From Xenorhabdus yunnanensis (GTDB taxonomy: Bacteria > Pseudomonadota > Gammaproteobacteria > Enterobacterales > Enterobacteriaceae), in the NCBI RefSeq assembly GCF_028598805.1, contig NZ_JAQRFI010000024.1:1-64000 (forward strand): a stretch of DNA of 64,000 nt. Direction: 5' to 3'. Below are positions 32,059 to 41,216 of this stretch, in pieces. Under the pieces are notes generated by a model, which made no database searches, had not been told where the DNA came from, and worked only from the letters and a program-made list of their open reading frames with translations. The position numbers and the translations under genes are program-made. Numbering within the stretch: the stretch's first letter is position 1; each line of letters begins with the position of its first letter.

Positions 32059-33348
32059 TCATCCACAAGATGTTAAGTTGTCTGCGTTGCCACGAATTTG
32101 TTGCTCAATATGCTGCACCACATAAGCGGCATCTTGATCGATCCCCAGAAAACGCCCGGAACCCCATGTATATAACCACGGCAAACCAATAAACGTGACA
32201 TCCGGATCAATAGTAATTCCACGGTCATGTCTCGGATAACCATTAGCCTGAAAAATATCTAAATCAATCCATGAATAATCAGGTCTAAAACCGATACACC
32301 AAATCACTGAAGTAATATTTTCTTTTGCTAAATCAATGTGTGTGATTTCCTGCTCAGGATGCCAAACAGGCTGATACACTGATGCAGGTTCATTGGTTGC
32401 AATATTATTTTTATCTAAATATTCATCAATTGAGGCATTAATACGATTATAAGTGGCATCAGCACGATCGAGATTTTCTGATAAATCAGGTCTAAACCAG
32501 AGCTGACCATCTTTAAAATCATCAAAACGTCCGAACAACTGCATACCTTCTAAAGCAAATTTACGCAGGTCAATATCATGCCCACCGTCACGTCCCGTGA
32601 CATAGTGGTTGGTACTATTACGTACTTCTTCACTATAACGATGATCTTTGACAGTAGTTTCGTAATAACCCATATCGAATAGCCGCTTCATCACATCTTT
32701 ACCGCGATAGAATCGAGCACAACGTGGTGCATCACCTGTCGATAAATAGACTTTCTTGCCTGCCAGATGCAAATCTTCGGCAATCTGTGCGCCGGACTGC
32801 CCTGATCCGACCACCAACACCGCACCTTCAGGCAGTTGATCGGCGTTTAAATATTCTTCCGAATGCATCACTTTTATATACTCAGGCAAGGTATCATTTA
32901 GTTTTGGGTAAATCGGGGTGTGATACCCGCCTGCTGCGACCACAAGCTGTTTGGCGGTGGTTGTACCGTGATTGGTTTTAATGACAAACTTATGTGCTGC
33001 CACTTTTTTCACATGTTCTACCTGAATATTTAGAATGGCAGGGGGATTGAGTTTTTTAATAAATGTATCGAAATATTCCACTATTTCATGCTTTATCATA
33101 AAGCCATCAGGGTCTTGCCCTTGGTAAGGATGTTCAGGTAATAAGCACTGCCAGTTAGGGGTTACCAAGGTAAAATTATCCCAACGTTTACGGCGCCAGC
33201 TATGGGTCAACCCAGTTTCTTTTTCCAAGACCACATGGTTAATGCCTGCTTTCTGCAAATAGTGACTGATACATAAACCTGCCTGACCACCACCCACAAT
33301 CACTACATCATAACTTGGTTGTAACATTTGATTTTGGATATTTAACAT
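32059..33348 (-). CDS. MSMEG_0569-type flavin-dependent oxidoreductase (Nit1 cluster)
   Basis: 429 residues with two dinucleotide folds: VVIVGGGQAGLCISHYL near 16 for FAD and VLVVGSGQSGAQIAEDL near 175 for NAD(P)H, the layout of class B flavin monooxygenases. This family is the last member of the conserved seven-gene Nit1 cluster, where it may oxidise a nitrile- or cyanide-derived intermediate; that role is inference. The start ATG lies 12 bp after the MSMEG_0570-like gene, so it is the last gene of the same operon. The stop is near the kdsA terminator, in convergent orientation. Confidence 0.9.
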   Translation of the reverse strand: MLNIQNQMLQPSYDVVIVGGGQAGLCISHYLQKAGINHVVLEKETGLTHSWRRKRWDNFTLVTPNWQCLLPEHPYQGQDPDGFMIKHEIVEYFDTFIKKLNPPAILNIQVEHVKKVAAHKFVIKTNHGTTTAKQLVVAAGGYHTPIYPKLNDTLPEYIKVMHSEEYLNADQLPEGAVLVVGSGQSGAQIAEDLHLAGKKVYLSTGDAPRCARFYRGKDVMKRLFDMGYYETTVKDHRYSEEVRNSTNHYVTGRDGGHDIDLRKFALEGMQLFGRFDDFKDGQLWFRPDLSENLDRADATYNRINASIDEYLDKNNIATNEPASVYQPVWHPEQEITHIDLAKENITSVIWCIGFRPDYSWIDLDIFQANGYPRHDRGITIDPDVTFIGLPWLYTWGSGRFLGIDQDAAYVVQHIEQQIRGNADNLTSCG

Positions 33349-33360
33349 GGAACATCCTTC

Positions 33361-33651
33361 TCATTTATTCTTCATTTCAATGACTTCAATTTGATCTTCT
33401 GGGCTTAGCCCGAAAATTTTGATTTGGCGTTTGATCATCGCCAGATTGTCCATAGCTGAACTACAGGTAAAGCCATAACGTGCATGTACTCTTTCTGATG
33501 CGGCGTGCAGGCCATTTTCAACTTGATGCAAAAACTGCGCACTTGGATAACGCTGACCAATGGACAGATATTCATAAATCGCCGTTGAAGGGGAGTAATA
33601 TTGAAACAGCTCGTCATTAGGCCACTTCACGGTAAAATTCACACTGGGCAT
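33361..33651 (-). CDS. MSMEG_0570-type nitrogen-starvation response protein (Nit1 cluster)
   Basis: A 96-residue conserved small protein: VNFTVKWPNDELFQYYSPSTAIYEYL, then LHAASERVHARYGFTCSSAMD, matching the family found only in Nit1-type clusters. It has no membrane segment. Its biochemical role is unknown. Position and spacing within the operon support the call. The gap of 57 bp to the upstream AIR-synthase-like gene is T-rich and holds imperfect 15-bp repeats. Confidence 0.87.
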   Translation of the reverse strand: MPSVNFTVKWPNDELFQYYSPSTAIYEYLSIGQRYPSAQFLHQVENGLHAASERVHARYGFTCSSAMDNLAMIKRQIKIFGLSPEDQIEVIEMKNK

Positions 33652-33708
33652 AACATAAACTCCTGCTGACTCTTTTTTTTGAAACTAATTTTTCTCAAGC
33701 TAATTTTT

Positions 33709-34746
33709 TTAAGATATTTTTTTTAAGACATTAACATAACAAAAACCGGTAAATACTTGGCTGTTAAAATCCCAAAATATGCTTTGCTGTTTCTGTTGCT
33801 TCTGCTGTACTGCAATCACACCGCTGACATTGGTTTCACCAATTACCGAGCAGGCAATGCCCTGACTGTGGAACAGCCTGATAATTTCTTCACATTTATC
33901 TACATCGGCAGTTAGTAAGAAACCAAAACTGGGGAAAATTTGTAGCCATTTAAACCAATCCACATCATCAGGCTTAGGAATGGCATCTAAGTTGATATCT
34001 GCACCTGATGTTGTAGCTTCGAGCAGCATCAACAAACTGCCTAAAATGCCGGCATTGCTAATATCACGGGCGGAATGAGCCAGATTTTTCTCTGCCAATT
34101 GCGGCAGCAAGGCAATTTGTGACTGTAAAATTCGGGCAGATACACGTTCAAAGCATTTCCAATAAGTGGTATTGGGATGGAATTGTCCTTGTAGATTTAA
34201 AGCAATCAGAATTTTTTGTTGGGGTTTAACATGCAATACCGAGAGCAGTCTTCGCGCTATGCCTTGAATCGCAACTGATAAAGTGGGTTGAGAAACTGCT
34301 TCAAAATGGGTATGTCCACCAACTAATGGCACACCATAAGCATTACAGGCATCCTGCATGCCTTGCATTAGCTGTTGGGTATGTTCGTTACTGGTATGCC
34401 AAAGACTGTTCACAACAGACATTGACCGACCGCCCATTGCTGCAATATCACTAATATTCGCCATAACCGCTGACCATCCGGCAAAATAAGGATGATTGGC
34501 TACAAAACTCGGCAACATACCTTCACAGGCATGCAATATATATTGACTATTTAATGATTGCTCATTTAATAACGTTTGATTATTTAATAATAGCGCCGCC
34601 GTATCATCTCCGGGATAGGCATATAAGCTGTCCAATGAATCCACATGGCAAGTTGTATTGGCTGAAATACTGTAAATCGCCTGCTTGGACTGCATAGCGG
34701 GTGTATGTCTTAGCATTTCAAGTAATTGATTGAGTTCCATCAGCAC
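33709..34746 (-). CDS. Sll0787-type AIR-synthase-like protein (Nit1 cluster)
   Basis: 345 residues of the PurM/SelD/HypE-like ATP-binding superfamily: DDTAALLL near the N-terminus, AMGGRSMSVVNSLW, VGGHTHFEA and SARDISNAGILGSLLMLLEA. In cyanobacterial Nit1 clusters this is Sll0787. It may activate a substrate with ATP; the reaction is not known. Its first bases overlap the end of the acetyltransferase gene by 7 bp, and in some organisms the two are fused, so they probably act together. Confidence 0.87.
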   Translation of the reverse strand: MLMELNQLLEMLRHTPAMQSKQAIYSISANTTCHVDSLDSLYAYPGDDTAALLLNNQTLLNEQSLNSQYILHACEGMLPSFVANHPYFAGWSAVMANISDIAAMGGRSMSVVNSLWHTSNEHTQQLMQGMQDACNAYGVPLVGGHTHFEAVSQPTLSVAIQGIARRLLSVLHVKPQQKILIALNLQGQFHPNTTYWKCFERVSARILQSQIALLPQLAEKNLAHSARDISNAGILGSLLMLLEATTSGADINLDAIPKPDDVDWFKWLQIFPSFGFLLTADVDKCEEIIRLFHSQGIACSVIGETNVSGVIAVQQKQQKQQSIFWDFNSQVFTGFCYVNVLKKIS

Positions 34747-35303
34747 GCCTCCTTCTGCATATAGACGTGCATCGGGATATGCTGTAACGGATAATGTTCA
34801 ATCTGAGCCTGCATCAATATATGGGGAATGTTGGCAATGCTTAATTGACGCAAACTATCCCAACGCAATTTTTGGAAATAGCGTTCATTTTGATTTTGCA
34901 CAGTGGCTAAGAAAGTACGGCAGCCTAAGTTTTTGGCCGTCGATACCGCTGCATTGATTAGCGCTTTACCAATAGCATGGTAATGTCGATATAAAGGATC
35001 TACGCATAAACGCCCGCCATACCACGTTTGTTCAATATCAGGGAAGATCCGCACCGCCCCAATCACCCGGTTATGCTCACCGAATATTTTCCCAATGGCA
35101 ATAATACCTAATGCTTTAAAATCATACTCATCACGATCTTCCTTTAATATTTTCTGTTCATCGCGGAAAGTCGCTTCACGTAAACCATAATATTGACGAA
35201 GCTCCCAATCTTCCGACACAGTTTTGATGACAATGTCGCCACTAAGAATTTTTTTCAGCTTTTCATTTAACTCAAGCCGCCAAGAATAGTGAGAAAGTTC
35301 CAT
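34740..35303 (-). CDS. MSMEG_0567/Sll0786-type N-acetyltransferase (Nit1 cluster)
   Basis: A 187-residue GNAT fold: YYGLREATFRDEQKI, VIGAVRIFPD, then GGRLCVDPLYRHYHAIGKALINAAVSTA, the acetyl-CoA loop, and FLATVQNQNERYFQKL. It probably acylates an amine produced in the pathway. It lies 12 bp after the radical SAM gene and overlaps the AIR-synthase-like gene. Confidence 0.87.
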   Translation of the reverse strand: MELSHYSWRLELNEKLKKILSGDIVIKTVSEDWELRQYYGLREATFRDEQKILKEDRDEYDFKALGIIAIGKIFGEHNRVIGAVRIFPDIEQTWYGGRLCVDPLYRHYHAIGKALINAAVSTAKNLGCRTFLATVQNQNERYFQKLRWDSLRQLSIANIPHILMQAQIEHYPLQHIPMHVYMQKEAC

Positions 35304-35315
35304 ATCACATTTTCC

Positions 35316-36431
35316 TTATTCATATGCCTTCAGCGAAGAGCAAGCACCACATTTGGCACAACCTGCTTGAGTATTTTCTGAGTTCAAACCATGTTGTTTG
35401 AGTTGTTGTCCGATTTTAGGATAAAGCGACTGCATAAAAGCTGGGTCAGGTTTAGGGTGATGCTCCAATGGAGTCCCTTGGATTGGCACAAACGGCACCA
35501 CAAATGGATACACCCCAATTTTGGTTAATTTGGCGCTCATCTCTACAATTTCCGGTTCGGTGTCGCCCAAACCTGCCAAAATGTAGGTACTGACCTGTCC
35601 CCGACCGAACACGGCAACGGCTGCCTCAAATGCGGCAAAATATTTTTCCAATGATACTTCGGCTTTACCGGGCATAATTTTCTGCCGTATTCTCTCGCTT
35701 ACTGCTTCAAGGTGCATTCCAATCGACACAGCACCTGCGTCTTTTAAACGCTGAAACCATGCAAAATCATCGGGTGGCTCACACTGTACCTGTATTGGCA
35801 AATCGACCTGTGCCTTAATCGCCTTAACCGAGTCATATAAAATTTTTGCACCACGATCCGCCTTATTTGGTGTACCTGTGGTGATCACCATTTGTTTGAC
35901 ACCATCCAGCTCAACGGCTGCTTTAGCGACTTCTGCCAATTGTTGTGGATGCTTGCGGATCAAAGTTCGACCATTTTTTACAGACTGATCAATTGAACAA
36001 AATTGGCATGCAGTTGCTTGGTCATTCATACGAATGCAATGCTGTAACACCGTCGTTGCTAATACGTCATGGCTGTGTAAGGTCGCAATTTGCTCATAAG
36101 CAATACCTTCGGCAGTTTTTAAATCATAAAAACGTGGTCGTGCAGGTGCAGTTAAAGTTGCCACAGGGATCCGGTTTTTAAAGACAATCACCTTGTCGGA
36201 GTTCGTCTCAGGCTTTGCGGTATAGGGCGAATCTTGTGCTGCAAGGTTTAGCACAGGAATCATCATGGTTTGCCCGTTAAGACTCAGTGCCTTGTGATCG
36301 CTTGGCCCTGCACCACCTTTACGGGACAAACCAACTTTGCCTTCCCATTTCAGGCCATTACATTGCAAATCGGTCAATAGTTGTGGATCAATCAATGATT
36401 GTGGATCGGGCAACCGTTGTATTGCAGACAT
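35316..36431 (-). CDS. MSMEG_0568-type radical SAM protein (Nit1 cluster)
   Basis: 371 residues. The cluster-binding cysteines are spaced C-x9-C-x2-C (HCIRMNDQATACQFC), not the canonical CxxxCxxC. A second cysteine group sits at the C-terminus (GCAKCGACSS), which suggests another Fe-S cluster as in biotin-synthase-like enzymes. VITTGTPNKADRG and IGMHLEAVSERIRQKIMPG fit a radical SAM barrel. The N-terminus holds an imperfect 18-bp tandem repeat (36374-36409). It lies 27 bp after the nitrilase gene in one operon. The substrate is unknown. Confidence 0.88.
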   Translation of the reverse strand: MSAIQRLPDPQSLIDPQLLTDLQCNGLKWEGKVGLSRKGGAGPSDHKALSLNGQTMMIPVLNLAAQDSPYTAKPETNSDKVIVFKNRIPVATLTAPARPRFYDLKTAEGIAYEQIATLHSHDVLATTVLQHCIRMNDQATACQFCSIDQSVKNGRTLIRKHPQQLAEVAKAAVELDGVKQMVITTGTPNKADRGAKILYDSVKAIKAQVDLPIQVQCEPPDDFAWFQRLKDAGAVSIGMHLEAVSERIRQKIMPGKAEVSLEKYFAAFEAAVAVFGRGQVSTYILAGLGDTEPEIVEMSAKLTKIGVYPFVVPFVPIQGTPLEHHPKPDPAFMQSLYPKIGQQLKQHGLNSENTQAGCAKCGACSSLKAYE

Positions 36432-36458
36432 CCTTACCCCCTATTTAATCAATGCGGT

Positions 36459-37451
36459 TTAGATATGTACTTCTTTAAGTTTTGAGAGTTTTTCATGATG
36501 GCTTTGATCTGGCGTTTCAGCTTGCAGCTCGTGTAATACATGTGTCTGACGACGATCAATCAATAAGCTGAACAATTCAGGTCGGCTGTAATGTCCAACT
36601 GAATCCATCATGCGTTTGCGTTTATCAATCAGGCTGAAATCCAGATCGGCAATGCAATAACCTTCGTTTTGCGTGAGTGGTTCTGCTAAGAACTTGCCTT
36701 CGGGAGAAACAATGGCGGTAAAGCATCCTCCTGAAATTGGAGCGATATTACAGCCAGTATCCTGCATAATTTGTTGTTGCTGTTCGGGATGCAGCCAGGC
36801 GGTGGCATTGACCACAAAACAGCCGGACTCTAAAGCATGGTGTTGAATGGTTGCACTGATTTGATCGGCAAAAACCTGTCCTACCAACGAACCAGGAAAC
36901 ATGGCAGCATGAATTTGTTCACCATCTGCCATCAAGGCAAAGCGTGCCAACGGGTTGTAATGTTCCCAGCATGCCAATGAGCCAACGCGCCCCACAGCAG
37001 AATCAATGGCCCGCAGACCACTGCCATCACCTTGTCCCCATACCATTCGTTCATGGTAAGTTGGGGTAATTTTGCGGCGATGTTGAATGATTGAACCATC
37101 GGCATCAAATAACAGTTGTGCGTTATAAATCGTACCGCCTGCACGTTCATTGATGCCAATCGACACCACCATGTCAGCCTCGAGACAGGCTTGACCAATC
37201 GCTAAGGTTGCTTCTGAAGGTACAACTACTGATTCATTCAATAGTTTTAAATGTTCTTTGCCCATGGCAAATGGCGGTTGTACAAAGGAAAAATAAGGGT
37301 AATAAGGCACTACGGTTTCAGGAAAGACGGCAAATTGCACTCCTTGTTTTCCAAGCTCAGAAATAATGCCACAGATTTTTTTTACCGTTGCGGCTTGGCT
37401 ATAAAGCACTGGACTGCATTGCACTGCGGCGGCTTTAATGATTCGGTTCAT
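36459..37451 (-). CDS. Nit1-type nitrilase
   Basis: A 330-residue carbon-nitrogen hydrolase. The catalytic triad is visible: Glu in [14 protein letters not shown], Lys in [20 protein letters not shown], and Cys in [21 protein letters not shown] is the nitrilase signature. The family hydrolyses nitriles to acid and ammonia. Nit1C members have been tied to cyanide assimilation in Pseudomonas. Start ATG 37451. The upstream gap contains an ERIC element, the only large gap in the operon. Confidence 0.93.
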   Translation of the reverse strand: MNRIIKAAAVQCSPVLYSQAATVKKICGIISELGKQGVQFAVFPETVVPYYPYFSFVQPPFAMGKEHLKLLNESVVVPSEATLAIGQACLEADMVVSIGINERAGGTIYNAQLLFDADGSIIQHRRKITPTYHERMVWGQGDGSGLRAIDSAVGRVGSLACWEHYNPLARFALMADGEQIHAAMFPGSLVGQVFADQISATIQHHALESGCFVVNATAWLHPEQQQQIMQDTGCNIAPISGGCFTAIVSPEGKFLAEPLTQNEGYCIADLDFSLIDKRKRMMDSVGHYSRPELFSLLIDRRQTHVLHELQAETPDQSHHEKLSKLKEVHI

Positions 37452-37466
37452 GTCTTATTCCCCTTA

Positions 37467-37593
37467 TATACCCTTCGTCTTTCAAATTGCCTCTTTGTTG
37501 GCTGCGCTCACTCACCCCGGTCACATAGTTAACTATGTGACCGGAGATTCGTTCCCTTGCCGCCGCGATGCATCTTGAAATCCATTGGGTAAT
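37467..37593. repeat. ERIC element (copy B) inside the Nit1 operon
   Basis: About 127 bp, starting TATACCC and ending GGGTAATA, with the two ERIC core segments and a central palindrome (GGTCACATAGTTAACTATGTGACC). It fills nearly all of the 156-bp gap between the first gene and the nitrilase gene. Confidence 0.88.
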
Positions 37594-37607
37594 AGTTTAT
37601 GTCTTAC

Positions 37608-38090
37608 TTAGACAGTCCAAGTATCAATGATTAAGGCATTGTCACGACGCATCAGCAGTTTTAAATCCATCACATCCAATGGATTAATTGGGCGGATTCC
37701 CGGAATAAGCGCTTTTTCGGTTTGACCATACATAGCTTGCAACGCAAAACGGCAGGCATAAACTTCTCCACCTTCTTCCATAAAGGCTTTCAACTGATTA
37801 TTGACGGTCAAATGGCCTGAAAAAGCTTCCGCTCCTAAAGTTGGAAAACCACGTTGTACACCCAGCTGCACACCTGGGCCATAAAGCAATATTTTGGTTT
37901 CAAAGCCCTTGCGCAATAAACGCTTTGCCTGCAACACATTGATCAGGCCAATTGACCCTTCAAATGCAACAGTATGAAAAGTAACCAATGCCTTTTCACC
38001 CGGCTGTGCTTTGACGTCTTCAAACACCTTTTCTTCATAATCAACAAGAAAATCGCCATCTTTATACTGTTCGATATCAACTTTTGGCAT
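37608..38090 (-). CDS. MSMEG_0572/Sll0783-type nitrogen-starvation protein (Nit1 cluster)
   Basis: 160 residues, first gene of the operon: [47 protein letters not shown] and ATKLLLYG-like [14 protein letters not shown] segments. It belongs to the DsrE-like family at the head of Nit1 clusters; in Synechocystis the homologue sll0783 responds strongly to nitrogen starvation. Biochemical function unknown. A sigma-54-type promoter lies 60 bp upstream on this strand. Confidence 0.88.
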   Translation of the reverse strand: MPKVDIEQYKDGDFLVDYEEKVFEDVKAQPGEKALVTFHTVAFEGSIGLINVLQAKRLLRKGFETKILLYGPGVQLGVQRGFPTLGAEAFSGHLTVNNQLKAFMEEGGEVYACRFALQAMYGQTEKALIPGIRPINPLDVMDLKLLMRRDNALIIDTWTV

Positions 38091-38149
38091 AACAGCTCCT
38101 AATTAAATGCTATTTTGGAATGAATCAACATGTGTTCTACCGGAGTTAA

Positions 38150-38165
38150 AGCGAAAACTGTGCCA
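38150..38165 (-). promoter_or_regulatory. Sigma-54 (-24/-12) promoter of the Nit1 operon
   Basis: The minus strand reads TGGCACAGTTTTCGCT, against the consensus TGGCACG-N4-TTGCW. The GG and GC pairs have the required spacing, with one mismatch in the -12 box. Transcription would start near 38140, about 50 bases before the first operon gene. Confidence 0.65.
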
Positions 38166-38273
38166 AGTTATATTGAGGGAAGAGTGTGTGTTTTTATCTC
38201 ATTGAAAAATATTATTTAATTTCTTTTGAAATTTTTTTGTGGAGATAAATCGAACGATTATAAGATTATAATT

Positions 38274-38291
38274 TTTCGTAGTATTACGAAA
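38274..38291. promoter_or_regulatory. Palindrome, candidate enhancer site for the Nit1 activator
   Basis: TTTCGTA-GTAT-TACGAAA, a perfect 7-bp dyad about 110 bp upstream of the -24 box, a normal distance for an enhancer-binding protein site. Confidence 0.45.
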
Positions 38292-38306
38292 TTTGATAGT
38301 TTCAAT

Positions 38307-38320
38307 TATGAAGTTTCATA
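38307..38320. promoter_or_regulatory. Second palindrome in the Nit1 control region
   Basis: TATGAA-GT-TTCATA, a perfect 6-bp dyad 16 bp beyond the first. It may be a second site, though its sequence differs. Confidence 0.3.
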
Positions 38321-38390
38321 GTATGAATACAGGCAGAATAGTTTTAATTAAACGGTTTTGAAGTAAATAATATTAATCCGGCAGAACAAT

Positions 38391-40316
38391 ATGAATACAA
38401 CTGACTTTATCTCGGACTGGGTAACGTTTGAAGATTCGATTCGCCCGTTGGTGTTTGAACACACATCACAGGCATTAATCGTATTAGATCCACACCAAAA
38501 CCAGTTTATTGATGTGAATATCAGTGCTACTCAACTATTACGATATGAACGTCATGAAATTATTCAAAAAACGGTAACTTCCATTTTCGGTCATTTCAGT
38601 CAATTGCCAAGCCTCTTGGCATTCACTGAAGAAGCTTTGGAAAAAGATTGGGCCAGTAGCAATGAGCTGTATGCTTTTGATAAGAATGGTGGAAAAATCC
38701 AGCTGGATATTACTTCTATTTCACTGCCTTATAAAAATAAAACATTGCTGATATGGTCGCTGGTGGATGTCAAAGTGTTAGAACAACGCCAACTAAATAA
38801 AAATGCTGATAACGTCATCCATACAGATTCAAAAGAATGCCAGGCTTTACAAGAATTGTTTATTGATTCTGATACTGGCAAGCATTTATTACTGAGTTCA
38901 GTCGGTGATGGTATTTACAGTATCAATAAACAAGGGTTGTGTACCTTTATTAACCCCGCAGGGGCTAAAATGTTGGGATTGCAGCCTGAAGATGTACTGA
39001 GTAACAATATCCATCAGATTCACCATCATACCCATGAAAATGGCGAACACTATCCTGTAGAAGAGTGTCCGATTTATGCGGCGGTAAATGACGGTATTGT
39101 GTATGAAGGTATTCAGGAAATTTTTTGGCGCCGTGACGGAAGTTACTTTCCAGTGGAATTTACCAGTACTCCTGTGATTCGTGATAGTGAAATTATCGGT
39201 GCGGTGGTGGTATTCCGCGATATTACTGATCGGCTGAATACCGAAAAACAACTGACTCATGCCCTTGAAGAGCTGCAAGATTTAAAAAGCCGACTGGAAC
39301 AGCAAAACGAATATCTGCAAGAAGAAATTTTACAAGAAAATAAATACCATGAAATTGTCGGCAGCAGTGCATCCATTTTACAGATTATTGAGAAAATCAA
39401 TGTAGTCGCCCCAACCGATGCCAATGTGATGATTTATGGTGATTCAGGTACAGGCAAGGAGCTGATCGCCCGTGCTATTCACCAATCCAGTCACCGTAAA
39501 CAGCAACCGCTTATTCGGGTCAACTGTGCAGCCATTCCTTCGGAACTATTTGAAAGTGAATTTTTCGGGCATGTTAAAGGTGCATTTACTGGAGCTGTGC
39601 GTGACCGTGTCGGACGTTTTGAATTGGCAGACCAGGGCACATTATTTTTAGATGAAATTGGCGAAATTCAACCAGATCAACAAAGTAAATTGCTACGTGT
39701 GTTGCAAGAAGGAACCTTTGAGAGGGTAGGCGAAGAAAAAACGCGGCATGTGAATGTGCGGATTATTGCTGCCACTAATCGCAATTTGAAAGAAGAAGTG
39801 AAACACAAACGCTTTCGCGAAGACCTGTATTTTCGTTTAAATGTATTCCCGATTTATGCACCGGCCTTACGTGAGCGTAAAGAAGATATTCCGCTTTTGG
39901 TTACACACTTTACCAAACTGATTTGTGACAATCGTAAAATAAATTATCTACCATTCTCACAAAAGCATATTTTGGAATTACAGCAATATGACTGGCCCGG
40001 CAATATCCGTGAGCTGCAAAATGTCATTGAACGGGCACTAATTACAGCAAAAAAAGGCGCCGTTTCCTTTACCTATTTGCTAGAGCAAGATCAACAACTA
40101 TCTAAAATTTCACGTCAAAGTATTCACAATGAACTACAAAAAACCGAAGACGTGCTAACTATAGAACAAATCAAGGAGTTGGAAATGAAAAATTTCTCTC
40201 TTGCCGTTCAACAATCCAAAGGAAAAATTTTTGGTGATGGAGGGGCAGCAAAATTGTTGGGAATCAACCCAACAACATTGATCTCACGCTTAAAAAAATT
40301 GGGGATTGATTATTAA
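38391..40316 (+). CDS. Sigma-54-dependent transcriptional activator with two PAS domains
   Basis: 641 residues. A first PAS domain lies at about 20-130 and a second PAS/PAC at about 165-290 (GVGDGIYSI-like start to VVVFRDITDRLNTEK), then a coiled coil. The AAA+ domain follows, with Walker A GDSGTGKELIARAIH near 350, the sigma-54-contact loop GAFTGA near 397 and Walker B LFLDEIGEI near 421. A Fis-type helix-turn-helix (GAAKLLGINPTTLISRLKKLGI) ends it. It lacks a receiver domain, so signal sensing is probably by the PAS domains. Its divergent position suggests it activates the Nit1 operon. The ligand is unknown. Confidence 0.93.
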   Translation: MNTTDFISDWVTFEDSIRPLVFEHTSQALIVLDPHQNQFIDVNISATQLLRYERHEIIQKTVTSIFGHFSQLPSLLAFTEEALEKDWASSNELYAFDKNGGKIQLDITSISLPYKNKTLLIWSLVDVKVLEQRQLNKNADNVIHTDSKECQALQELFIDSDTGKHLLLSSVGDGIYSINKQGLCTFINPAGAKMLGLQPEDVLSNNIHQIHHHTHENGEHYPVEECPIYAAVNDGIVYEGIQEIFWRRDGSYFPVEFTSTPVIRDSEIIGAVVVFRDITDRLNTEKQLTHALEELQDLKSRLEQQNEYLQEEILQENKYHEIVGSSASILQIIEKINVVAPTDANVMIYGDSGTGKELIARAIHQSSHRKQQPLIRVNCAAIPSELFESEFFGHVKGAFTGAVRDRVGRFELADQGTLFLDEIGEIQPDQQSKLLRVLQEGTFERVGEEKTRHVNVRIIAATNRNLKEEVKHKRFREDLYFRLNVFPIYAPALRERKEDIPLLVTHFTKLICDNRKINYLPFSQKHILELQQYDWPGNIRELQNVIERALITAKKGAVSFTYLLEQDQQLSKISRQSIHNELQKTEDVLTIEQIKELEMKNFSLAVQQSKGKIFGDGGAAKLLGINPTTLISRLKKLGIDY

Positions 40317-40495
40317 AAATCTCATTTGAGATTGGAAAACGTGTTTCATCCCCCTTATCCTTACCTCTTATCTTTGATTTCTTTAATCAAATAATCAAAG
40401 TCGGTAATATACGGTAATCTTATTTTTACAGATTACAATAACTTTCTGGCTTTATAAATAATTTATTAACCTAATATCATTAGATTATAAATTGG

Positions 40496-40795
40496 TTATT
40501 TTCTAGAGTGAGTTGTGATGATATTTTTTGTGTTAGCGTCAATGTTAACATTAAAATAATCTAATGCCATCTCATTATATTCCATTACATTTTCAGACGT
40601 AATTTTTATTGGATAAAAGCTCACGGCGTAATATTTTCGAGCATCTATTGGGGCTTCTACAAGATGAATATCTATATGGCAATCTATGATATCGAAGCCC
40701 TCATTAGCTGCTTGATTCATTGCTATTAACAAGAATGATGCAACCTCTTTATTTATTTCATGCAAAATTTCGAATTTCTCTTCTATAAATTTCAT
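40496..40795 (-). CDS. Hypothetical protein, 99 aa
   Basis: I do not recognise the family. The product is acidic and soluble, with an N-terminal amphipathic helix (FIEEKFEILHEINKEVASFLLIAMNQAAN) and alternating beta-prone segments (CHIDIHLVEAPIDARKYYAVSFYPIKI). The ribosome site AAGGATGAAGA precedes ATG 40795. It is a lone AT-rich gene between the Nit1 activator and an empty stretch, in the style of an accessory or immunity-type small protein, which is a guess. Confidence 0.5.
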   Translation of the reverse strand: MKFIEEKFEILHEINKEVASFLLIAMNQAANEGFDIIDCHIDIHLVEAPIDARKYYAVSFYPIKITSENVMEYNEMALDYFNVNIDANTKNIITTHSRK

Positions 40796-41216
40796 TCTTC
40801 ATCCTTATTTGAGAAATTTTATTAATAATAACACTCTAAGCATGGATAAAATTAATCACTTGGTGTTTCAATATACTTAAAAAATTACATTATTTTTTCC
40901 ATGCTTGCGATTTATATTTTATTTACAATTAGTTAAGATATTCTTATTAATCGTAAAAGATATGTGTTTCTAATAAACATCTATTTTCCTCCTGTTGTTT
41001 CAATGTGTTTTCTATAAATTTTAAATTATAGCTTTGTTAACAGTGTTCACTTACATTACTATTGCTATAAAATCCAAAATTAATGCGATATTTAATATAA
41101 ACTGTATGTTGTAAACGATTCTTTAACAGAATTGATTTGAAGAGAGAATTCTGTTTCATTGGTGATATATCTATATTTTTCATACAGGAACGCAATCTAA
41201 ATTTAGGGGTAATGCA
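40796..41216. other. AT-rich intergenic stretch
   Basis: About 420 bp without a gene on either strand that I would support. A possible frame from 41137 (TTG start) is not credible. It may hold promoters for the small frame at 41217 and for the gene at 40795. Confidence 0.4.

Larger units (their letters stand above)
38091..38390. promoter_or_regulatory. Divergent control region of the Nit1 operon and its activator
   Basis: 300 bp, AT-rich. It contains the sigma-54-type site at 38150-38165 and two palindromes (38274-38291, 38307-38320), arranged as expected for an enhancer-dependent promoter reading the Nit1 operon. Confidence 0.6.
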
